Positions 53,661 through 62,275 of a DNA stretch of 64,000 nt are shown one piece after another. Position 1 is the first letter of the stretch; each line of letters opens with the position of its first letter. Location of the stretch: contig NZ_CP044218.1 of NCBI RefSeq assembly GCF_008727715.1, positions 186,001-250,000 of the forward strand, written 5' to 3'. Origin of the DNA: Mesorhizobium terrae. Lineage in GTDB: Bacteria; Pseudomonadota; Alphaproteobacteria; Rhizobiales; Rhizobiaceae. Under the pieces are notes generated by a model that was not told the origin of the DNA, searched no databases, and saw only the letters and a program-made list of their open reading frames with translations. The position numbers and the translations under genes were made by a program.

Positions 53661-56468
53661 ATGCAGCAATGTATTTCGGCCGCGGCCAAGCGGGCTAGAA
53701 CTTCTGCCGCCCGAAAACTGACTTTGCTGGCTTCGACATCACTCCTGCTCGGTATTGCACCGCTCTCGCCGGCGTCAGCCGCCTGCATCCTCTCCTCTTC
53801 TCCAGGCAACGACACCGTCATCTGCGACAGCGGCACAACCGTTGGAAACCTCGTCGACACGAGTGGCAACAACACGCTGATTTTTCCGGCCGGCGGCACC
53901 GGCCAGATCACCGGCAACGTCACCTATGGCGCCGGCGCCGACCGCATCGAGATGCATTCCGGCACCATCACCGGCACGGTAGATGAGGGCGACGGCCCCG
54001 ATTCTTTCATCATCAGCGCCGGAACGGTGATCGGCAATGTCCAGCAAGGCGGAGGCATCGACGATTTCCAGATGACCGGCGGCCAAATCGGCTCGCTCAA
54101 TCAAGGCGACGCACGCGACACTTTCTTCATGTCAGGTGGGCGCATCGTCGATTTCTTCGACGATGGCGACTACGCGATCATGACCGGCGGCCGCATCGGC
54201 CGCGTCAACATGAAACTCGACAAGAACTATTTCAACATGTCGGGCGGCATCATCGACCGCAATCTCGTGACCGGCTTCGACGACGACATCATCATCGTTT
54301 CGGGCGGCACGATCGGCGGCAACATCAGCACCAGTGGCGGCAATGACAGCGTCACCGTCACCGGCGGCTCGATCGGCGGCGACGTGCTGATGAGCGTCGG
54401 CCAGGACACGTTCACCTGGAACAATGGCGGCATCATCTACGGCACGATCGACCTCGGCGGCGACAACGACACCGCCACGCTGAGCAATCTTAACAATGGC
54501 AATCTGGGCGCCACCAAAGCGATCAGCGGCGGACTCGGCGTCGATACGCTCACCCTTTCCAATGTCAGCATGACCGGCATCGCCAGGCTGCAGAACTGGG
54601 AAACGATCAGCGCCACGAACGACACGCAGCTTGTCTTCGACGGCACGTTGACGCTCGGCGATCCCGGCACGGGAACCGGGACGCTGACGGTCGACGTGGC
54701 CAGCACGCTCTACGGTGGCGGCGCCAATGGCGGGGTCTCGGCCTTCACCGCCGGGCAAATGGCCAATGTCATCAATGCCGGGCGCATTGATCTCACCAAT
54801 GGCGGCAACAGCCTGACCGACACCTTCACCATCGCCGGCAACTACACCGGCAACAACGGTCTGCTCCTGCTGCAAACGGCGCTTGGCGACGATAGTTCCG
54901 CCTCCGACAAGCTGGTGGTTTCCGGCGGCAAGGCGAGCGGCGAAACCAGCATCAGCGTCATCAATGTCGGCGGCGCGGGAGCCGCCACCACGCAGAACGG
55001 CATCATGGTGGTGCAGGCGGTCAATGGCGGCACCACGGCAAGCAACGCCTTTGCGTTGAACGGGCCGGTAGCGGCCGGCGCCTACGAGTACTTCCTGTTC
55101 AGAGGCGGCGTCACCGCCGGCAGCGCGGAGAACTGGTATTTGCGCTCCACCCTCGTGAACACGCCCTCTACCGAACCACCGCCGACAGTAGCGCCCGGTC
55201 CAGGCGTGCTGGAGCCTGCACCGCCGCCACCGCAACCGGTGGCGCCCGCGCCGGAGCCGCCGGCTCCGCCACCTGTAACCCCGCCGCCGCCGGTGCCGCC
55301 GGAATCGACACCAGCCAATCCGAACCCCGTCGATCCCGCTCCGCCGGTCCAGCCGACCGACGCCGCACCGGTCGCCCCGCCTCCGCCACCGGCAGTTCCG
55401 CCAGCTGAACCGCCACCGCCGCCGCCGGAAGTGTCAACGGAGGTTACGCCGCTTCCATCGCCAGGCGTCGCACCGCCCTCACCCGGCGCCACTCCGGTGA
55501 TCGGCGATGTCGTTCCGCTCTATCGCGTCGAAGTGCCGACCTACGCGGCACTGCCCCCCGCCGGTTACCATCTGATGAGCGCTACGCTCGGCACGTTCCA
55601 CGAACGGCGCGGCGAGCAATCCCTGCTCGGTGGCGTCGGCATGGTGCCCGCCAGCTGGGGGCGCCTCTTTGGCCAGAACGCGGAAGTCAGTTGGGGCGGC
55701 ACCGTCTCGCCGACTTTCGACGGACATCTTTTCGGCTTCCAGGCGGGCACCGACCTGATCGGCTGGGAAGGCCCCTCCGGTCACGAGAACCGGGCCGGTC
55801 TGTTCATCGGCCATACCCGCATGGATGGCGACATCCGCGGCCAGGCGCTTGGCTGGAACAATCTCAGCGTCGGAAAACTGGACATGGGTGGCACGTCGTT
55901 CGGTGCCTACTGGACCCATATCGGCCCCGGCGGCTGGTATCTGGACGGCGTCGCCATGGGCACCTGGTTCAACGGCAAGGCGACGTCGAACCGCGATATC
56001 GGCATCAATGTCGACGGTACGGGCGTCACGCTTTCACTCGAGGGCGGCTATCCAATTCCGCTGGACGCCGACTGGTCGCTGGAACCGCAGGCGCAGCTGA
56101 TCTGGCAGCACCTGTCGCTCGACGGTAAGGCCGACCGCTTCTCGTCCGTCTCCTTCGACAATGACAACAGCCTCACCGGTCGTCTCGGCCTGCGCCTGCA
56201 AGGAACCATGCCAGCCGGCAGCGCCGTCGTGCAGCCCTACCTCAAGGCCAATCTCTGGCATGACTTCGGCGGCACCGACCAACTGGACTTCGGCGCGGAC
56301 CCGATCTCGGCCGAACGCGGCGGCACCTCGCTGGAACTGGGTGGCGGCGTGGTGGCGAAACTGTCGGACACGCTGAGCGTCTTCGCCACCGCCGATTACA
56401 CCACCAATCTCGGCGGCGACAAACGGCGCGTGTGGGAAGGCAATCTCGGTCTCAGCGTCAAATGGTGA
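53661..56468 (+). CDS. Autotransporter adhesin-like protein with repeat passenger and proline linker
   Basis: 935 residues. Signal peptide ~1-41 (extended, basic start, cut after PASA). Passenger ~42-500: about ten repeats of ~20 residues with pattern D-x-h-x-h-S/T-G-G-x-I-x-G-x-V (for example FQMTGGQIGSL, FFMSGGRIVDF, IIVSGGTIGGN, VTVTGGSIGGD), one turn of beta-helix each, then a non-repeat region. Proline-rich linker ~500-612. Beta-barrel ~620-935 ending in an aromatic residue (LGLSVKW), as for autotransporters (type Va). GAGGGG precedes the start; TTG 53658 is also possible. Surface-exposed, likely adhesive (inference). Confidence 0.88.
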   Translation: MQQCISAAAKRARTSAARKLTLLASTSLLLGIAPLSPASAACILSSSPGNDTVICDSGTTVGNLVDTSGNNTLIFPAGGTGQITGNVTYGAGADRIEMHSGTITGTVDEGDGPDSFIISAGTVIGNVQQGGGIDDFQMTGGQIGSLNQGDARDTFFMSGGRIVDFFDDGDYAIMTGGRIGRVNMKLDKNYFNMSGGIIDRNLVTGFDDDIIIVSGGTIGGNISTSGGNDSVTVTGGSIGGDVLMSVGQDTFTWNNGGIIYGTIDLGGDNDTATLSNLNNGNLGATKAISGGLGVDTLTLSNVSMTGIARLQNWETISATNDTQLVFDGTLTLGDPGTGTGTLTVDVASTLYGGGANGGVSAFTAGQMANVINAGRIDLTNGGNSLTDTFTIAGNYTGNNGLLLLQTALGDDSSASDKLVVSGGKASGETSISVINVGGAGAATTQNGIMVVQAVNGGTTASNAFALNGPVAAGAYEYFLFRGGVTAGSAENWYLRSTLVNTPSTEPPPTVAPGPGVLEPAPPPPQPVAPAPEPPAPPPVTPPPPVPPESTPANPNPVDPAPPVQPTDAAPVAPPPPPAVPPAEPPPPPPEVSTEVTPLPSPGVAPPSPGATPVIGDVVPLYRVEVPTYAALPPAGYHLMSATLGTFHERRGEQSLLGGVGMVPASWGRLFGQNAEVSWGGTVSPTFDGHLFGFQAGTDLIGWEGPSGHENRAGLFIGHTRMDGDIRGQALGWNNLSVGKLDMGGTSFGAYWTHIGPGGWYLDGVAMGTWFNGKATSNRDIGINVDGTGVTLSLEGGYPIPLDADWSLEPQAQLIWQHLSLDGKADRFSSVSFDNDNSLTGRLGLRLQGTMPAGSAVVQPYLKANLWHDFGGTDQLDFGADPISAERGGTSLELGGGVVAKLSDTLSVFATADYTTNLGGDKRRVWEGNLGLSVKW

Positions 56469-56476
56469 GTGCGGTT

Positions 56477-56499
56477 GCGGGGCCGGATCTCGGCCCCGC
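56477..56499. terminator. Hairpin between convergent autotransporter and LysE genes
   Basis: GCGGGGCCG (56477-56485) pairs perfectly with CGGCCCCGC (56491-56499) across a 5-nt loop, nine bases past the autotransporter stop and eight before the LysE stop. No T tract, but position and 9-bp GC stem make it a likely bidirectional end. Confidence 0.55.
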
Positions 56500-56507
56500 C
56501 CGCGGCA

Positions 56508-57131
56508 TCAGTTGCCCGACCGCATCGCCACGGTGGCGATGCCAGCGCCGACCAGCAGCGTGCCGCCGGTGCGGTTGAAAATGCGGATGGCTTTCGGATT
56601 GCGCACGATGTTGCGGGCTCGCGAGGCGACCAGCGCGTAACCAAAGGCATTGGCGAAGGCGAGCGTCAGGAAGGTCGCCTCGAAGATCATCATCTGCGTC
56701 CAGAAATTGCCGTGCCGGTCAAGGAACTGCGGCAGGAAGGCGACAAAGAAGGTGATGCTCTTGGGATTGAGCGCGGTGACCAGCCAGGCATGGCCCATCA
56801 TCCTGGCCGCCGAAACGGCGTCGTGGCGCGGCGTGGCTTCCAGCGCACCGCCGGCCCGGAACAGCTTGATGCCGAGATAGACGAGATAGGCGGCGCCGAT
56901 CACCTTGAGCACGGTGAACACCGTGGCCGAGGCGGCCAACAGAGCGCCGATGCCGAGCATCGACAGCGTCATGGCGGTGAAATCACCCAGCGCCACGCCG
57001 ACCGCCATGGGCAGCGCCGTGCGCCAGCCTTGTCCCAGCGCGTAGGAAACGACGAGCAGGATGGTTGGCCCGGGAATGAGAAGCAGGATGGAGGACGCGG
57101 CGGCGAAGGCCGCCCAATTCTCGAAAGACAT
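56508..57131 (-). CDS. LysE/RhtB-family amino-acid exporter
   Basis: 207-residue inner-membrane protein with about six helices. WAAFAAASSILLLIPGPTIL and VSYALGQGWRTALPMAVGVA, then AYLVYLGIKLFRAGGALEA and GHAWLVTALNPKSITFFVAF, are the RhtB family signature. Exports amino acids or homoserine lactone-like solutes; substrate unknown. Complete, with an upstream AGGAGA. Confidence 0.88.
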   Translation of the reverse strand: MSFENWAAFAAASSILLLIPGPTILLVVSYALGQGWRTALPMAVGVALGDFTAMTLSMLGIGALLAASATVFTVLKVIGAAYLVYLGIKLFRAGGALEATPRHDAVSAARMMGHAWLVTALNPKSITFFVAFLPQFLDRHGNFWTQMMIFEATFLTLAFANAFGYALVASRARNIVRNPKAIRIFNRTGGTLLVGAGIATVAMRSGN

Positions 57132-57590
57132 GGATCTCTCCTGTTAAAGAAGAGGATAAATCCCTGCCTTCAGGCCGATGTAAAGAGGTTTTTCCAGCAA
57201 TTTCGAGAAGCGCAGACGGGCGTCAATTCGCGCCGGTCGGCACGCTCGTTGCAGCGATGGCGGCAACGCACGCGATGGCCATGATGGCCGCTGAAAGCAG
57301 TGCCATATCGGTCGTTGCGGTCCGCCATGCGAAGGCCCGTTCCAGGTTCGAAATCAACTCTTTAGGATCGGGGAAACGGATAGCCGGGAGCCGTGCCGGC
57401 ATTGTGACGGAACCGAGGTCTTTTGATGCCTGGCACCTTTCCAAGCGTCCAAAATCACCGGCCACGCTGGCTTGTCTGAAGCGCAAATCCAAGCCACCCA
57501 AGGCTTTCACGCTTTTTAAACCATGAATCCTGAAAATGCGCTCTATCGCCGGGCATGTGATCCCGGCTGTTCGTTTGGGGTAAAGAGTGC
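57132..57590. other. Intergenic region upstream of L,D-transpeptidase
   Basis: 459 bases. I see no convincing gene. A minus-strand frame at 57223-57402 could encode 59 residues ending in a hydrophobic helix (TDMALLSAAIMAIACVAAIA), but it lacks a ribosome-binding site and is not supported. The promoter of the transpeptidase should be in the last ~100 bases; no strong -35/-10 pair was found. Confidence 0.5.
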
Positions 57591-58388
57591 ATGCGTAAAC
57601 CGCAAGACCTGACGCATTCATCCGGCGTCGCCAGCCCGGAATCCGACCACCTCATCTCGCGCCGCGCCGTGCTTTCAGGCCTCGGCGTGATGACCCTGCT
57701 TGGCGCCTCCGGCTGCTCGCAGACCCTCGATATCCCCTCGCTCGGTCCGGTCGGACCGTCGGGCGGCATGCCCCAGCTCGACGACATGTCGACCGGCTCG
57801 ATCCGCCCGATCCCGCCGATCAGCGTCGACAAGAACATCACCGACAACGGCACCATGTACGCCTCGCTGACCGACAACGGCTTCGTCGTGCCGGCCATTC
57901 CCTTCCAGAAGGTCAAGCAGGAGTTTCGCCGCCAGATCGTCGTCGACCCGACCGGCGAGGCACCCGGTACCATCGTCGTGCGGCTTAACGAGCGGCATCT
58001 CTACTGGGTGCAGGAAGGTGGCGAGGCCGTGCGCTACGGCGTCGGCATCGGCAAGGCCGGCTTCGAATGGAGCGGCCGCGCCGTGATCCAGTACACCAAG
58101 GAATGGCCGACCTGGACGCCGCCCAGGGAAATGATCGCGCGCAAGCCGGAGCTGGTGAAATGGGCGAGCGGCCAGCCGGGCGGCCTCGACAACCCGCTCG
58201 GCGCCCGCGCGCACTACATCTACAAGGACGGCCAGGATACCGGCTATCGCGTGCACGGCTCGCCCGAGTGGTGGACCATCGGCACCCAGGCCTCGTCCGG
58301 TTGCGTGCGCATGATCAACCAGGACGTCATCGACCTCTATAACCGCGTCCGTGCCTCGCCGACCAAGGTGCCGATTGTGGTTGCATGA
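57591..58388 (+). CDS. L,D-Transpeptidase (YkuD), lipoprotein-like
   Basis: 265 residues. N-terminus has a twin-arginine-like [17 protein letters not shown] followed by a lipobox ending at Cys42 (LGASGC), so it is probably a lipid-anchored periplasmic protein. The YkuD domain (~130-265) contains [30 protein letters not shown] and the catalytic [13 protein letters not shown]. It makes 3-3 peptidoglycan cross-links or attaches proteins to the wall. The heptamer repeat array begins two bases after its stop. Confidence 0.9.
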   Translation: MRKPQDLTHSSGVASPESDHLISRRAVLSGLGVMTLLGASGCSQTLDIPSLGPVGPSGGMPQLDDMSTGSIRPIPPISVDKNITDNGTMYASLTDNGFVVPAIPFQKVKQEFRRQIVVDPTGEAPGTIVVRLNERHLYWVQEGGEAVRYGVGIGKAGFEWSGRAVIQYTKEWPTWTPPREMIARKPELVKWASGQPGGLDNPLGARAHYIYKDGQDTGYRVHGSPEWWTIGTQASSGCVRMINQDVIDLYNRVRASPTKVPIVVA

Positions 58389-58390
58389 GG

Positions 58391-58495
58391 CAGTCGGCAG
58401 TCGGCAGTCGGCAGTCGGCAGTCGGCAGTCGGCAGTCGGCAGTCGGCAGTCGGCAGTCGGCAGTCGGCAGTCGGCAGTCGGCAGTCGGCAGTCGG
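58391..58495. repeat. Tandem array, 15 exact copies of CAGTCGG
   Basis: The heptamer CAGTCGG is repeated 15 times without a mismatch (105 bases), beginning two bases after the transpeptidase TGA. Seven-base units are not a multiple of three, and the array gives VGSRQSA-type peptides in one frame, so it is not coding. Perfect copy identity suggests recent slippage. Confidence 0.95.
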
Positions 58496-58577
58496 AGACT
58501 GCTCCGTTGCCTTCCCGTCGAGCGCAAGTCGTAAATTCATTGGCAAGTTGCCCAATACAGCTGCAGATCGCCCATTC

Positions 58578-58605
58578 CCGACTGCCGACTGCCCACCCCC
58601 GACTG
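58578..58605. repeat. Inverted copies of the same heptamer
   Basis: Three CCGACTG units (58578-58584, 58585-58591, 58599-58605) are the reverse complement of the array at 58391-58495. They could pair with any array copy to make a stem of up to ~16 bp. Sits between the array and the phosphofructokinase gene. Confidence 0.85.
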
Positions 58606-58692
58606 CCTCCTCCTAATCGATTAAATCTCCCGTTGCGTCACGCCTGAATACAGGCGAAAGTTCTGGCTGAGACGGATCGGGAGGATCGCAGG

Positions 58693-59859
58693 ATGGCCGG
58701 AACTTTCATCATCGCCCAGGGCGGCGGCCCTACCGCGGTCATCAACCAGACGGTGGTCGGCGCGGTCCTCGAAATCCGCAAGAACCATCCCGGCGCGCGT
58801 GTGCTCGGCTCCCGCCATGGCGTTCGCGGCGTTCGCGACGGCGACTATGTCGACCTCACCGACATGCGCGAGGACCAGCTGCGGCTGATCGGTCGCACGC
58901 CGTCGGCGGCACTCGGCTCCACCCGCGACAAGCCGGACGCCGCCTATTGCGAACTGGTGCTGAAGGGGCTGCAGAAGATCGGCGCCGACGCCTTCATCTA
59001 TATCGGCGGCAACGACACCTCCGGCACGCAGCAGATCCTCACCGACGCGGCGGGCGGCAAGATCGCCTTCGTGCATGCGCCGAAGACCATCGACAACGAC
59101 CTGGTCGAGAACGACCACACGCCGGGTTTCATCTCGGCGGCGGAGTTCGTCGCCGGCGCCTTCCTGTCGGTGGACCTCGACTTCCGCGCCCTGCCCGGCA
59201 TCTATGTCGGCATCGTCATGGGCCGCCATGCCGGTTTCCTCACCGCCGCGTCCGCCGCCTGGCGGCTGGACGGGGATAGCGGGCCGCATCTCGTCTATGT
59301 GCCCGAGCGCGCCTTTTCGGTGGACCGCTTCATCGACGACGTGAAGGCGACCATGGCCAAGCACAAGCGCTGCATCGTCGCCGTTTCCGAAGGTGTTTCC
59401 ACCGCGGACGGGCGTTCGCTGGTCGAGACCATTGTCGGTTCCGACAAGGTCGAGCGCGATGCCCACGGCAACGTCAAGCTTTCGGGCAGCGACCTGAACC
59501 GCGCCTTCGAACAGGCGCTGGCCGAGAGGCTGCCCGGCAAACGCGCCCGCGTCGACGCGCTGGGCTACATGCCGCGCGGCTATATCGGCGCGGTGAGCCC
59601 GGTGGATGCGCAGGAGGCTTTCGATGCCGGCGCCTTCGCGGCGGGCGTCGCCGCCGAGGGCGGCGGCTCGGTGGCTCTGCAATATGATGGCAAGAAGACC
59701 GTGTTCAGGAAGGTGCCGCTGAGCAGCGTCGCCGCCAAGACCCGGCACATGCCCGACGATTACCTGCGTAAGGACACCAACGACCTGTCCGATGCCGGCC
59801 TTGCCTATCTGCACCGGCTGGTGCCGGCCAAATACCAGGTCGGCAAACCTTTCGTGTGA
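58693..59859 (+). CDS. pfp: Phosphofructokinase, PPi-dependent type
   Basis: 388 residues. Diagnostic positions: GGNDTSGT with Asp108 and PKTIDND with Lys131, where ATP enzymes carry Gly at both; this pair indicates pyrophosphate as phosphoryl donor. GGGPTAVIN at the start and MGRHAGFLTAASAAW also fit. Reversible fructose-6-phosphate to fructose-1,6-bisphosphate. GGGAGG precedes the ATG. Followed 9 bases later by an MBL hydrolase. Confidence 0.88.
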   Translation: MAGTFIIAQGGGPTAVINQTVVGAVLEIRKNHPGARVLGSRHGVRGVRDGDYVDLTDMREDQLRLIGRTPSAALGSTRDKPDAAYCELVLKGLQKIGADAFIYIGGNDTSGTQQILTDAAGGKIAFVHAPKTIDNDLVENDHTPGFISAAEFVAGAFLSVDLDFRALPGIYVGIVMGRHAGFLTAASAAWRLDGDSGPHLVYVPERAFSVDRFIDDVKATMAKHKRCIVAVSEGVSTADGRSLVETIVGSDKVERDAHGNVKLSGSDLNRAFEQALAERLPGKRARVDALGYMPRGYIGAVSPVDAQEAFDAGAFAAGVAAEGGGSVALQYDGKKTVFRKVPLSSVAAKTRHMPDDYLRKDTNDLSDAGLAYLHRLVPAKYQVGKPFV

Positions 59860-59867
59860 GGGCGACG

Positions 59868-60581
59868 ATGACCGGCTGGTTCGGCAAACAGGCACTCGAC
59901 CCGGCGCTGACGCTGATCGCCGAGCCCTTCGTGCATCCTTATATGAGCGCCAATATCTGGCACCTCAAAGGGCGCGACGTCGATCTTCTGGTCGACACCG
60001 GCATGGGTATCTGCCCGCTGGCGCCTGAGATCGACACGCCGGCCGGCAAGCCGCTGCTGGTCGTTGCCACCCACATCCATCTCGACCACGTCGGCTCGCT
60101 GCACGAATTCGCCGACCGCGCCGGCCCGGCGCAAAGTGCCGCCGAATTCGCCCGCATGGGCGATGCCGCCACCTACGCGCATGAATTCCGCGAACTGGAG
60201 GGTGCCGTTTCGCGCCTGCCGCATCCCGGCTGGAGGGCTGAAAGCTACCGCATCGAGCCGGCGCCGCTGACCCGGATTCTTGCCGAAGGCGACAGCGTCG
60301 ACCTTGGCGACCGGCGCTTCACCGTCCTGCATCTGCCTGGCCACTCGCCGGATTCGATCGCGCTGTTCGACGAACATGACGGGCTCTTCTTCAGCGGCGA
60401 CGCCATCTATGACGACACGCTGCTCGACGATCTTCCCGATTCCGACCGCGCTGCCTATCGCCACACCATGCGGCGGCTGCTCGAATTGCCGATCAGCACC
60501 GGCCATGGCGGCCACGGCCCGAGCTTCGACCGCGACAGGATGCGGGCGATCGCGCAAGCCTATCTTGCGACTGGTAGTTGA
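59868..60581 (+). CDS. Metallo-beta-lactamase-fold hydrolase
   Basis: 237 residues. Zinc motif THIHLDHVG (His69, His71, Asp73, His74), then HLPGHSPDSI (His) and FFSGDAIYDD (Asp), then GHGGHGPS. Standard MBL order, glyoxalase-II-like size. GAGGG five bases before ATG 59868; a GTG 12 bases upstream overlaps the phosphofructokinase. Substrate unknown; it is probably co-transcribed with that gene. Confidence 0.85.
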   Translation: MTGWFGKQALDPALTLIAEPFVHPYMSANIWHLKGRDVDLLVDTGMGICPLAPEIDTPAGKPLLVVATHIHLDHVGSLHEFADRAGPAQSAAEFARMGDAATYAHEFRELEGAVSRLPHPGWRAESYRIEPAPLTRILAEGDSVDLGDRRFTVLHLPGHSPDSIALFDEHDGLFFSGDAIYDDTLLDDLPDSDRAAYRHTMRRLLELPISTGHGGHGPSFDRDRMRAIAQAYLATGS

Positions 60582-60679
60582 GCCTGCAAGCCGACCTGAA
60601 ATACGAGGCTTCGGTTCTGGCCAGGACGAGGACCGGGCCATGCTCTCGAAGAATGTGACGTGGCGGCATCCTACTCCTT

Positions 60680-60882
60680 CGTCATTCCGGGCCAGCGAGG
60701 CGAAGCCGAGCGCCGACCCGGAACCCATAAAGCAGCACGGCCGGGAATGAGGGTCGCGTTGACGGGAATGAAACACGCGGCGTCGGTTCGGCTGCATGAA
60801 CGGTCCAGGACGAGGACCGGGCCGGGCTCGACGATGGGCGGCCAATGGGTTCCGGCTCTCGCTGCGCTCGGCCGGAATGACG
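60680..60882. repeat. Intergenic repeat element, unit 1
   Basis: 203 bases starting CGTCATTCCGG and ending in its inverted form CCGGAATGACG; the ~45 bases at each end are imperfect inverted repeats of one another. A second copy starts 274 bases downstream. Resembles rhizobial intergenic mosaic elements; no coding content. Confidence 0.82.
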
Positions 60883-60953
60883 GCGGTGGAGTTGTCGCCT
60901 TCATTCTGTTTCTTGCCATCGGAGGGATGTGACGGAGCGGCATCCCAAGCACT

Positions 60954-61157
60954 CGTCATTCCGGGCCAGCGAGGCGGAGCCGAGCGCCGACCCGGAACCC
61001 ATTGAGCAGCACGGCCGGGAACGAAGGTCGCGTCAACGGGAATGAAGCACGCGGCGCCGGTCCGGCTGCGTGAACTGTTCAGAACGAGGACCGGGCCGGG
61101 CTCGACGATGGTGCGGCCAATGGGTTCCGGCTCTCGCTGCGCTCGGCCGGAATGACG
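60954..61157. repeat. Intergenic repeat element, unit 2
   Basis: 204 bases, second copy of the element at 60680-60882 in the same orientation, diverged by scattered substitutions. Similarity extends about 35 bases to the left of the ends, so the duplication is of a ~274-base block rather than transposition of the element alone. Confidence 0.82.
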
Positions 61158-61391
61158 GAGGCGGTGCAGTCGCGCCGACGCGCGGTTGCGTTGATACACT
61201 TCTTCATCGCCACGCTGCGGAAATCCGCCCTGGCCATTGTCAAAAAACACTCCCTTGCGGGAGGTGGGAAGCGGGGCGCCGGGTCGGTGCCTCATGCTAT
61301 TCTGATACTGGCGCCTTCCGGGCGCCCCGCCGGTGTTCTTGCCCCGGACCGACCTCGCCGTCCTTCGCGACGGCAGACTTCGGACCTCGAA

Positions 61392-61418
61392 GCCGCCATT
61401 TTCGGCGGCCGGGTTTTT
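61392..61418 (+). terminator. Terminator-like hairpin without an upstream gene
   Basis: GCCGCC (61392-61397) pairs with GGCGGC (61404-61409), 6-nt loop, followed after four bases by five T (61414-61418). Nearest plus-strand gene ends 810 bases upstream, so it either ends a small RNA or is fortuitous. Confidence 0.35.
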
Positions 61419-61686
61419 CCAGGGCCCGGACTTAGGGCTCGTCACCAGACAGCGCCACCGTTAGCGCTGCCAGTCCGGCACCGGCGCCCTCCCTGATACC
61501 CGGTGCGCACCAGGTTCCCGTGAGGGCGATGGGCCGATTGTCGTGCAAACCCCGAACGTGTGGGCAAATCTAGACGTGGTTTCTTGCGCAGTTTTCGGCA
61601 AGCGACTGAACAGGCGAGGTTCTTTCTTTGGACTTGCGCGCACCGCCGCGCATTCAATCCACATCCTGCACCGCTCCGGCGCATCG

Positions 61687-61987
61687 GCGTTCCGGCATGG
61701 ATTCCCGACACGCTCCGCTCCCTGCGGTCGCTCACGCGGTCGGGAATGACGAATGTTCTGAAACGCTTTCGTCAATCGCCAACGGCTTTGAGAGTAGCTG
61801 TCGTTCGCGTCGGTTTCGATGACCGCCGTTGTTCACACCAACGGTTTTAGGGATCGCTGTTGTTCGCAGCGCCCCTGATGCAAAGCCGGGCATGGACAAT
61901 CGGCGAGACCATCCACGCGTCTCGTCATTCCCGACCGCGTGAGCGACCGCAGGGAGCGGAGCGTGTCGGGAATCCATGCCGGAACGC
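61687..61987. repeat. MITE-like element with perfect 66-bp terminal inverted repeats
   Basis: The 66 bases at 61687-61752 are the exact reverse complement of 61922-61987. The 169-base interior has no transposase but holds two imperfect direct copies of a ~34-base sequence (61778-61811 and 61837-61870, 59 apart). The termini carry a CGTCATTCCCG motif close to that of the neighbouring elements, so they are one family. No clear target-site duplication seen. Confidence 0.85.
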
Positions 61988-62210
61988 TGGAGAAACCGCC
62001 AGCGACGCAGAACCACATATCGGCCGCGCGGAAACAGCTGCCGACGGCTCAGAACAAACAAAAAGGCGGAACGCGGGCCCGAAGCCGGCGGAACGGTGAC
62101 GAAGATAGCGGCGGTTCGAGGCCGGCGGGGATACGCAACACGCAGGTCGACGGCGGCTGAGCGCGCGGCTCGACGGCGGCGTGCGGCAACGCGGAGCCCG
62201 CCGAAAAGAA

Positions 62211-62237
62211 AAAGGCGTCGCACCGGGCGACGCCTTT
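62211..62237 (-). terminator. Terminator of the aldehyde dehydrogenase gene
   Basis: 11-bp perfect stem (62211-62221 with 62227-62237, core AAAGGCGTCGC), 5-nt loop; read on the minus strand it is followed by TTTTTCTTTTC. It is 39 bases past the aldehyde dehydrogenase stop. Confidence 0.9.
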
Positions 62238-62275
62238 CTTGTTTCGCAGACCTTCGGTCCGCCGTGCGGACGGAC

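Larger units (their letters stand above)
60582..62275. other. Gene-free repeat-rich region
   Basis: About 1.7 kb between the MBL and aldehyde dehydrogenase genes. Open frames here are long only because of GC bias and contain repeat peptides; none has a ribosome-binding site plus a recognisable domain. The region holds a tandem duplication of a 203-base element, a terminator-like hairpin, and a 301-base inverted-repeat element, all described separately. Confidence 0.8.

Noticed and set aside
57223..57621. Possible membrane peptide on the minus strand upstream of the L,D-transpeptidase
   Set aside because: Hydrophobic end is suggestive of a small pilin-like peptide, but there is no ribosome-binding site and the N-terminal part is not coherent.
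58391..58605. CRISPR-like appearance of the repeats
   Set aside because: Units are 7 bases with no spacers and there are no cas genes; it is a tandem minisatellite.
59805..61445. 546-codon minus-strand frame across the repeat region
   Set aside because: Translation is repeat peptide plus antisense MBL sequence; no domain or plausible start.
61197..61450. RNase P, SRP or riboswitch RNA
   Set aside because: A few shared short words (AAGTCCGGGC on the minus strand), but the other universally conserved segments are missing.
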